Below the pieces are notes generated by a model, which was not told the origin of the DNA, made no database searches, and saw only the letters and a program-made list of their open reading frames with translations. DNA of 7,995 nt. It comes from Chloracidobacterium sp. UBA7659 (GTDB lineage: Bacteria; Acidobacteriota; Blastocatellia; Pyrinomonadales; Pyrinomonadaceae). Every line of letters starts with the position of its first letter. Within the stretch, counting starts at the first letter, position 1. Position numbers and translations under genes: made by a program. Shown here piece after piece: positions 1 through 5,377 of this stretch. The DNA lies in NCBI GenBank assembly GCA_002483395.1, contig DLHV01000035.1, positions 20,747 to 28,741 on the forward strand, in the 5' to 3' direction.

Positions 1-17
1 CCTCCTTCGTAAGGAGG
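1..17. repeat. Short perfect hairpin at window edge, probably part of an intergenic repeat
   Basis: A 7-bp perfect stem (CCTCCTT at 1-7 with AAGGAGG at 11-17) closes on a 3-nt loop. No T-tract follows on the + strand. On the - strand the hairpin runs off the window, so a terminator for a gene to the left cannot be judged. The following 40 bases have the look of an intergenic repeat seen at many loci in acidobacterial genomes; this is from general familiarity, not demonstrated here. Confidence 0.4.
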
Positions 18-90
18 GGAGCTGAGGAACCCGGTCGCTACCGCTCCGACTCCAGCTTCTAAAAAAATGCTCGTGGCAACGCGCAATCTA

Positions 91-99
91 TGCTACAAT
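91..99 (+). promoter_or_regulatory. Candidate extended -10 promoter (TGCTACAAT)
   Basis: TGCTACAAT fits the extended -10 form TGnTAnAAT. No good -35 box is seen, which an extended -10 can tolerate. Transcription would start near 106 and run through about 400 non-coding bases towards the alanine dehydrogenase gene, so it would give either a long leader or a separate small RNA. A single short motif match is weak evidence. Confidence 0.35.
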
Positions 100-452
100 G
101 TTTCATCAGGCGAAGTGTCCGAGCGATTTTTGAAAATTGATTACCGGAAGGGCTGAGAGATAAGGGGGGCAAATTCCGATCTAAAGTGCCTCATCTTGTC
201 CCACGCGGCGAAAAGATGCCGGATCGTGTAACACCTGTATTTGCAATAGCTTAGCTTTTTTTGGCAAGTGCGGAAAGTTTTTTCATAAAATCCGAGACAA
301 AATGGCGTAAGTCTAATGACAGCTATTAGATGCGTGTCCCAGAGAGGCCGGGACAAGCCCGGGACAAGCTGGGACAAAATCGCTGACAAGAGCATCCGTG
401 CTCCGTCCGACAAAACGCATTTATGGCATTTCGGTTAATCACAAAAACAATT
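100..452. other. Gene-free leader region upstream of ald
   Basis: No convincing gene is present on either strand. A 90-codon minus-strand frame at 141-413 has low-complexity, arginine- and cysteine-rich content and no ribosome binding site, and it runs through the GACAA repeats, so it is treated as spurious. The stretch has a run of seven T near 254-260, a 6-bp palindrome TCTAAT/ATTAGA at 312-330, the GACAA array at 293-413, and a small hairpin GAGCA-TCCG-TGCTC at 390-403. It reads as a regulatory region rather than coding DNA. Confidence 0.55.
335..413. promoter_or_regulatory. Array of GACAA motifs with near-helical spacing, candidate operator array
   Basis: GACAA occurs at 352-356, 363-367, 373-377, 385-389 and 409-413, at steps of 11, 10, 12 and 24 bases, about one or two helical turns. 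The first three are the longer GGGACAA, and the first two are exact copies of the 11-mer CCGGGACAAGC at 348-358 and 359-369. An inverted TGTCCC lies at 335-340, a looser copy (GAGACAA) at 294-300, and another inverted copy (TTGTCCC) at 196-202. The array ends about 40 bases upstream of the candidate ald -10 box, which suits a binding site for an oligomeric regulator. A tandem-repeat expansion without function is the alternative. Confidence 0.45.
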
Positions 453-458
453 TATAAT
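453..458 (+). promoter_or_regulatory. Candidate -10 box for ald (TATAAT)
   Basis: A perfect TATAAT lies 52 bases before the ald start codon, predicting a start of transcription near 465 and a leader of about 45 bases. The -35 region around 430-435 (TTCGGT) is poor, which would be consistent with activator dependence on the GACAA array just upstream. The surrounding DNA is clearly more AT-rich than its neighbours. Confidence 0.45.
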
Positions 459-509
459 CTCCCATAATCAAAGTTTTTGTTATATCAATAAAATATCAGG
501 AGCCATCGA

Positions 510-1646
510 ATGAAGATCGGATTACCGAAGGAAATCAAAGATAATGAATATCGTGTCGGACTAACGCCGGCGGGTGTTCACGCATTGGTTGGGGCCGGGC
601 ATACGCTGCATGTGCAGAAGTCGGCCGGCGAAGGGTCGGGGTTTACGGACGATCAGTACCTAAAGGCTGGTGCGACGATACTCGACACAGCCGATGAAAT
701 TTGGCAGGCGGGCGACATGATCGTCAAGGTCAAAGAGCCGGTCGCACCCGAATATCCGCGGATGCGTGAGAATCAATTGCTGTTTACCTATCTGCACCTT
801 GCACCTGAACTTGAGCTGACCAAGCAGATGCTTGACCGCAAGGTAACAGGCGTTGCGTATGAAACCATCACCGACAAACAGGGCCGCCTGCCGCTTTTGA
901 CGCCGATGTCGGAAGTCGCCGGCCGGATGTCAGTACAGGTCGGTGCGACCTACCTCGAAAAAATGAACGGCGGCCGCGGTATTTTGCTCGGTGGTGTTCC
1001 GGGCGTTCCTTCGGCGAACGTTGTCATCATCGGCGGCGGTATCGTCGGTACGGAAGCCGCCAAAATGGCTGTCGGTTTGGGTGCAAAGGTTACGATCATC
1101 GACCGCAATCTCGACCGTCTCCGTCAGCTTGACGATATTTTTCTGTCGAAAGTTCAAACACTCGCATCGTCGCGTTACGCTATCGAGGAAGCAATTTCGC
1201 ATGCCGATCTCGTCATCGGTGCGGTGCTCGTTGTCGGCGCGGCTGCCCCGAAGCTCGTCACCCGCGACATGCTGCATCTTGTTCCGAACGGGGCCGTGCT
1301 CGTCGATGTCGCCGTCGATCAGGGCGGATGCTTCGAAACAACCCATGCCACAACGCACTCCAACCCGACTTATTACGAAGAAGGCGTGCTCCACTATTGC
1401 GTTGCGAACATGCCGGGAGCCGTGCCGCGTACATCGACGTTTGCACTGACCAACGCGACGCTGCCATACGCTCTCGATCTTGCAAACAAAGGATTTGAAG
1501 CAGCGATCAGCGACGACGCAGGCCTTGCCGAAGGCGTTAACACATACGCCGGCAAACTGACCTACGAGGCGGTCGCCACCTCGCAAAATCTCGAATATAC
1601 TCCGCTCGACACTCTGCTCGATCTGAAGTCGGCATCGGCGGGGTAG
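510..1646 (+). CDS. ald: Alanine dehydrogenase
   Basis: This enzyme catalyses the NAD-dependent reversible oxidative deamination of L-alanine to pyruvate and ammonia in the cytoplasm, linking amino-acid nitrogen to central carbon. At 378 residues it is full length for the family. The N-terminal catalytic domain opens with [20 protein letters not shown], and the family's catalytic and substrate residues are all present: Arg15, Lys75, His96 and Asp270 (in VDVAVDQGG). The Rossmann NAD domain shows GGGIVG at 175-180 and the ribose-binding Asp198 (TIIDRN). The C-terminal [10 protein letters not shown] segment is also typical. CAGGAG at 497-502, 7 bases before ATG, fixes the start. The gene is monocistronic by layout, with a regulatory region before it and a terminator-like hairpin after it. 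Related NAD(P) transhydrogenase alpha subunits share the fold but differ in these motifs. Confidence 0.97.
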   Translation: MKIGLPKEIKDNEYRVGLTPAGVHALVGAGHTLHVQKSAGEGSGFTDDQYLKAGATILDTADEIWQAGDMIVKVKEPVAPEYPRMRENQLLFTYLHLAPELELTKQMLDRKVTGVAYETITDKQGRLPLLTPMSEVAGRMSVQVGATYLEKMNGGRGILLGGVPGVPSANVVIIGGGIVGTEAAKMAVGLGAKVTIIDRNLDRLRQLDDIFLSKVQTLASSRYAIEEAISHADLVIGAVLVVGAAAPKLVTRDMLHLVPNGAVLVDVAVDQGGCFETTHATTHSNPTYYEEGVLHYCVANMPGAVPRTSTFALTNATLPYALDLANKGFEAAISDDAGLAEGVNTYAGKLTYEAVATSQNLEYTPLDTLLDLKSASAG

Positions 1647-1692
1647 TCTGAACCGGGAGCGGCTGGGTTCTTCACTCGCGACAGCTGAATTA

Positions 1693-1757
1693 CCGCGAAA
1701 AGACGCGAAAGTAAATGATTGATTTCGAGTCTTTTTGTGCCTTTCGCGGGTCTTTTT
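1693..1757 (+). terminator. Terminator-like hairpin repeat after ald
   Basis: Two alternative perfect 8-bp stems share one right arm: CCGCGAAA at 1693-1700 with TTTCGCGG at 1742-1749, or CGCGAAAG at 1704-1711 with CTTTCGCG at 1741-1748. The stem is followed by TCTTTTTCTT at 1751-1760, a U-rich tract suited to intrinsic termination of ald. The loop is long (29-41 nt), so efficiency is uncertain. The ACCGCGAAA...CGCGAAAG wording resembles a dispersed intergenic repeat, so the site may be a repeat serving as terminator. Confidence 0.5.
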
Positions 1758-1804
1758 CTTATGTTCGCCAGAGGTCAATTTAACCACAGGCTGGCCAAAA
1801 ACCG

Positions 1805-1813
1805 TGATATAAT
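1805..1813 (+). promoter_or_regulatory. Extended -10 promoter for the kinase gene (TGATATAAT)
   Basis: TGATATAAT is a perfect match to the extended -10 consensus TGnTATAAT, about 95 bases before the kinase ATG. No clear -35 box is seen at 16-18 bases spacing, as expected for an extended -10. Transcription would start near 1820. It would serve the kinase and, if there is read-through, the TonB/TPR gene. Confidence 0.6.
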
Positions 1814-1905
1814 CTACCCAAAAAAACGCGTAACACGAAAAGAAGGCAATATTTCTGTTGCTTTAGCGTCGATACTTTTAACGACGCGAAGTCTTGAATC
1901 GGAAT

Positions 1906-3516
1906 ATGGAGCCCGAACATTTTGAAAAAGTGAAGTCCCTGCTGTCGTCGGCTCTTTCCAGGCCGCCGCACGAGCGCGATGCTTTTCTGGCCTACGCTTG
2001 CGGCGGAGATCCCGCGTTGCGCCGCGAAGTCGATTATTACCTCAATAACGGCGAGAAAACCGAGCAGTTTTTCTATGGGGGCGAAACTGTCCGGATCACA
2101 AACCCGTCGGCGGGCGATTCGATGTCCGATGCCGACTCGATAAGGGATACGGTTTCCTTCGAATTGCCCGCCGATCTCACCGATCCGAGGATCGGGAAGA
2201 CTTTTGGCAAATACATAATTCAAAAAAGGCTAGCCGAAGGCGGAATGGGCATCGTTTATGTGGCCGTCGATACTCAGCTTGGACGCGAAGTGGCGCTTAA
2301 GGTCCTGCCCGAGTTTTTCTCACACGATCATGAGAGGCTCCAACGTTTTCAGCGTGAAGCCCGAGCGACTTCGCTGTTGAATCACCCAAACATCGTAACC
2401 GTTTTTGAGATCGGGCAAATGGACGGCTGCGAGTTCATCGTTACCGAATATGTCGAGGGCGAAACGCTGCGCGAAAAGATGACCCGTGCCGCGATTCCTT
2501 TTGTTGAAATGTTAAAGGTCGCATCGCAGGTTGCCGGGGCACTCGCCGCCGCCCATAAAGCGGGGATCGTGCATCGCGACATTAAACCGGAAAACGTCAT
2601 GCTGCGACCGGATGGATATGTAAAAGTGCTCGATTTCGGGCTGGCTAAGCTGTCCGACGCAACCCGCAAATCGATTTCCGGCGACATTCCTGTTTCGCAA
2701 CGCAGCTTCAAGCACACCATGCCCGGAACGATCATGGGCACGGCTGCTTATATGTCGCCCGAACAGGCTGAAGGAGGCCAGGTCGACGCCCGGACGGATA
2801 TTTGGGGGCTTGGCGTACTCCTTTACGAAATGGCTGCCGGGAAACTGCCTTTCGACGGCCCGACCGCGAGCCACATGATCGTTGCTATACTCGAACAGGC
2901 CCACGATCCGATTGAACACATTTCGCCCGATCTTCAGCGGATCATCTCGACGGCTCTTCAAAAAGATAAGGCTTTGCGGTACCAGACGGCCGAAGCCATG
3001 TCGGCTGCTTTGGACGAGCTAAAGTACAAACTCGGCTACGTAAGCGACCAGAATATTGCAGGCCCGAAGACAACAGACATACCGATCGCTCCCGTTCGTC
3101 CGAGCCCATACCGCAAATTGCTTTGGCTTGTTCCGGCCGCTTTTCTCGTGTTGGCGGCTTTTACGGTCGGGATTTATGCTGTCGTGATATGGTTCTTAAA
3201 CTCCCCATCGCGGGTAGATTCGAATAAACCGGCAGTGAACAGCGCAACGCCAGTTCCGACAAGGACGATCGAGCCGACGCCGACTATCGAGGCGTCGCCG
3301 ACCCCGGTTGTCGTCTATGTCGCCCCGACGCCGGTGCCGACGGTCAACCCGGTTGAGGAGAAGCCGCAGCCAACACCGCAAAGGCAGCAGCCACAAGTTG
3401 CACCGACTCCGCCTCGCCCGGTAAAAACACCACAGCCCGAGGCAAAGAGAACTCCAAAACCGAGGCCGAAGCCGTCGCAGGACCCGAATTGCGTGTTTAC
3501 GAATAGCTGTCATTAG
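1906..3516 (+). CDS. Membrane-anchored Hanks-type serine/threonine protein kinase
   Basis: A bacterial eukaryotic-type kinase of 536 residues that phosphorylates Ser/Thr on unknown proteins. Residues 1-60 form the helical N-terminal region common in acidobacterial kinases (AFLAYACGGDPALRREVD). The kinase domain spans about 102-372: glycine loop LAEGGMGIVY at 109-118, ATP-anchoring Lys132, helix-C Glu151, catalytic loop HRDIKPEN with Asp225 and Asn230, DFG at 243-245, and TAAYMSPEQ in the activation segment. It therefore looks catalytically competent, although the first glycine of the loop is Ala110. One membrane helix (about 405-431) leads to a roughly 100-residue Pro/Thr-rich tail, predicted periplasmic, ending in CVFTNSCH. 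No PASTA or other sensor domain is seen. A TTG four codons upstream is possible, but the family N-terminus (MEPEHFEKVK) begins at this ATG; the ribosome binding site is weak either way. A 6-bp hairpin (3516-3529) overlaps the stop codon and has no T-tract. Confidence 0.93.
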   Translation: MEPEHFEKVKSLLSSALSRPPHERDAFLAYACGGDPALRREVDYYLNNGEKTEQFFYGGETVRITNPSAGDSMSDADSIRDTVSFELPADLTDPRIGKTFGKYIIQKRLAEGGMGIVYVAVDTQLGREVALKVLPEFFSHDHERLQRFQREARATSLLNHPNIVTVFEIGQMDGCEFIVTEYVEGETLREKMTRAAIPFVEMLKVASQVAGALAAAHKAGIVHRDIKPENVMLRPDGYVKVLDFGLAKLSDATRKSISGDIPVSQRSFKHTMPGTIMGTAAYMSPEQAEGGQVDARTDIWGLGVLLYEMAAGKLPFDGPTASHMIVAILEQAHDPIEHISPDLQRIISTALQKDKALRYQTAEAMSAALDELKYKLGYVSDQNIAGPKTTDIPIAPVRPSPYRKLLWLVPAAFLVLAAFTVGIYAVVIWFLNSPSRVDSNKPAVNSATPVPTRTIEPTPTIEASPTPVVVYVAPTPVPTVNPVEEKPQPTPQRQQPQVAPTPPRPVKTPQPEAKRTPKPRPKPSQDPNCVFTNSCH

Positions 3517-3607
3517 CGAAAAGTTTCGCGGTGTTTGAAGGCAAAAAAGTGTTGCTGAACGTGTCATGTAATTGAGTTGCCGAGTAAGCTACAAGAGAAT
3601 TTCGAAT

Positions 3608-5173
3608 ATGCCGTATTCTCGCAAGATCTCAATGTTAATCGCCACGGTTGTGATCGCCGCCGGGCTGTTTCTGTGCAATTCCTATTTTGAGGTGAGCGCT
3701 CAAGCCCGCCTGACTTACCCAGAGATCAATACGGCACTGCAGACGAAGTTCCCTTTGAAGGAACCTGTCAAGGATTTCAAGAACAAAGCTGAGTTGATAA
3801 GTTGGCTAATCGTCAAGATCCGGGAGCGCAAGGTGGACAAGCCTTTGACCAGGGACCGCGAAGACGATCTCCGGCAAGCCGGAGCGACGGACGAGCTGAT
3901 CGCGGCCATCAAGGCCAATTCCCCCGCTTTGGCGACGCCGACGCCGACGCCACGCGACATCGTCGTCGATCTGGGCGATCTGGCGGGACGCGCGGTTAAT
4001 TTGGTAAAGCCCGAATACACACCCGAAGCCCGAAAGGCCGGAACAGCCGGCGAGGTCAAGCTTGGCTTGGAGCTTGACGAAGAAGGCCGGGTTACATCCG
4101 TTACGCCGCTTGCCGGTTTACCTAACGGTTTGACCGAGCGGGCGGCGGCGGCGGCTCGGCAATCGACATTCACACCGGCCCGCATCGATGGCAAACCGGC
4201 CCGCGGCTCGGGCGTTCTTAGATACAACTTCAAGATCAATCTGATAAATGTTGCCGCAGCCATGGCCGCCGCCGACGATCTTAGAAACAAGACCGAATGC
4301 GACCGTGCAATTATTGAATACACTAAAGTTATCGATGTAGATGCCAAACACCCAAAGGCATATTTCGGCCGCGGAATGTGCTATTTGATGAGAGCGGATT
4401 ACGACCGTGCGGCCACAGATCTCGATTCTGCTGTATCATTGAATCCGTCGGACGCCGAGGCCTACCTCTTCCTCGCCATCGCCAGCGATTTCAAGGGTGA
4501 TCCGGCCGCGGCGGGAAACTTTTATGGCAAGGCGATCAGCCTGAAGCCCGAACTCGACAAACGGGACGTGACCGAATGCCTGTTTATTGAAAGGCGAAGA
4601 ATGACCGAGGACGAAGCACGTGCCATTGCGAACGGCATTATTGACGCCTGCAATCACGGCTTACGAGCCGCTCCGGATTTTCTTACCAGCTTGATCTATG
4701 TCAAGCGTGGAATCGGCCACCGGCTAAGGTCTGATTACGATAAGGCCATTGCCGACTTCGAAACCGCCCGAAAGCTGAATCCGCGGTTTACGGCGGTTCA
4801 AGGTCACCTTCACAGCGCCTACAACAGCAGGGGACTCTTGAATTTCAACAAAAAGGACTACAAGGCGGCGTTTAGCGATATTACGACGGCCATCAATCTA
4901 AAACCCCAAAGCGCAACGCCGTATATAAACCGCTGTGTTGTCTATTTATATGCATGGAAAGATTTTGACCACGCGATCGATGACTGCAGCACGGCAATAC
5001 GGCTGACAAATAAGTCATCGATGGCATACAACCATAGGGGGTACGCTTACGAACTGAAAAATAACATAGACGCGGCCATTGCCGACTATAAAAGAGCTCT
5101 CGACATTGACCCGCGCAACCAGACCGCACAAACGAACCTGAACAGGGTTCAGCGACCCAGCCTGAAGTATTGA
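3608..5173 (+). CDS. Exported protein with TonB C-terminal domain and TPR repeats
   Basis: An envelope protein of 521 residues with no assigned function. A Sec signal peptide (basic MPYSRK, hydrophobic core 9-22, likely cut after VSAQA at 33) sends it across the inner membrane; Cys23 is not in a lipobox. Residues about 36-105 form a conserved-looking domain I cannot name (PLTRDREDDLRQAGATDELI). A short TPTPTP linker precedes a TonB C-terminal domain (about 130-210: VKPEYTPEARKAG...YNFKI). Six or seven TPR units fill about 225-521 (for example GRGMCYLMRADYDRAATDLD, AYNHRGYAYELKNNIDAAIA), implying a protein-binding scaffold. The open frame begins at TTG 3572, but ATG 3608 is preferred: it has an AAGAGAA site 8 bases upstream and gives a normal signal peptide. 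It lies 91 bases after the kinase and is probably co-transcribed. Without a membrane anchor it is not a classical TonB energy transducer. Confidence 0.88.
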   Translation: MPYSRKISMLIATVVIAAGLFLCNSYFEVSAQARLTYPEINTALQTKFPLKEPVKDFKNKAELISWLIVKIRERKVDKPLTRDREDDLRQAGATDELIAAIKANSPALATPTPTPRDIVVDLGDLAGRAVNLVKPEYTPEARKAGTAGEVKLGLELDEEGRVTSVTPLAGLPNGLTERAAAAARQSTFTPARIDGKPARGSGVLRYNFKINLINVAAAMAAADDLRNKTECDRAIIEYTKVIDVDAKHPKAYFGRGMCYLMRADYDRAATDLDSAVSLNPSDAEAYLFLAIASDFKGDPAAAGNFYGKAISLKPELDKRDVTECLFIERRRMTEDEARAIANGIIDACNHGLRAAPDFLTSLIYVKRGIGHRLRSDYDKAIADFETARKLNPRFTAVQGHLHSAYNSRGLLNFNKKDYKAAFSDITTAINLKPQSATPYINRCVVYLYAWKDFDHAIDDCSTAIRLTNKSSMAYNHRGYAYELKNNIDAAIADYKRALDIDPRNQTAQTNLNRVQRPSLKY

Positions 5174-5373
5174 TGGTTTGTCTAGTTCTGAGCATTTATT
5201 GAACTGGGGATTTGGCGTATCGAGCGAATGTGCATGGATCTGGCGAGAAAATTGCCTTTTCTTATCCGCTCAGATCCGCCGAATCGGCCTGATTCGCGTT
5301 CAAAAATCATCGTAACCGGAATCGCTTGCCAACCCAGCGCCCGAAAACATACACTAAATAGTTTCTTTAGCGT
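5174..5373. other. Intergenic region between the TPR gene and the DUF512 gene
   Basis: No gene is visible. It contains a 7-bp stem GGATCTG (5236-5242) with CAGATCC (5271-5277), extended by 3 bp after a one-base bulge, but no T-tract. A small GAATC/GATTC stem lies at 5281-5295. The 3' end runs into the start-codon hairpin listed separately. No strong promoter consensus was found. Confidence 0.4.
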
Positions 5374-5377
5374 ATGT
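5347..5377 (+). promoter_or_regulatory. Inverted repeat enclosing the DUF512 start codon
   Basis: The left arm 5347-5358 (ACATACACTAAA) pairs with the right arm 5366-5377 (TTTAGCGTATGT) at 11 of 12 positions, the exception being A5353/C5371, around a 7-nt loop. The ATG at 5374-5376 lies inside the right arm, and no Shine-Dalgarno sequence precedes it. In RNA this would bury the start codon; in DNA it could be an operator dyad. The stop codon TAG at 5359-5361, in frame, excludes a longer protein. Confidence 0.6.

Noticed and set aside
150..163. CTGAGAGA in the ald leader, resembling part of the TPP riboswitch (THI box)
   Set aside because: The other conserved THI-box blocks (the CTGATCTGG-type and GCGTAGGGA-type segments) are absent downstream, and ald is not a thiamine gene.
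141..413. 90-codon minus-strand frame in the ald leader
   Set aside because: No ribosome binding site and unusual composition; its coding would come from the GACAA repeats. Treated as non-coding.
348..413. GACAA array as a CRISPR array
   Set aside because: Unit size of about 11 bases with no spacers of CRISPR length, and no cas genes in the window.
930..1787. 285-codon open frame on the minus strand opposite ald
   Set aside because: It lies antisense to a certain gene, is rich in Arg and Cys, shows no domain, and is explained by the codon bias of ald. It is a shadow frame.
3517..3529. Hairpin after the kinase stop as a terminator separating the kinase from the TPR gene
   Set aside because: Only a 6-bp AT-containing stem with a 2-nt loop and no T-tract, so not convincing as an intrinsic terminator.
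3572..3607. TTG start for the TonB/TPR protein 12 codons upstream
   Set aside because: It would place extra polar and basic residues before the signal peptide and has no ribosome binding site. ATG 3608 has a weak but well-placed one.
3931..3955. GACGCC triplet-pair repeat in the TPR gene as a phase-variable microsatellite
   Set aside because: The unit is 6 bases, with few copies, and encodes a Thr-Pro linker. Changes in copy number would keep the frame, so it would not switch the gene.
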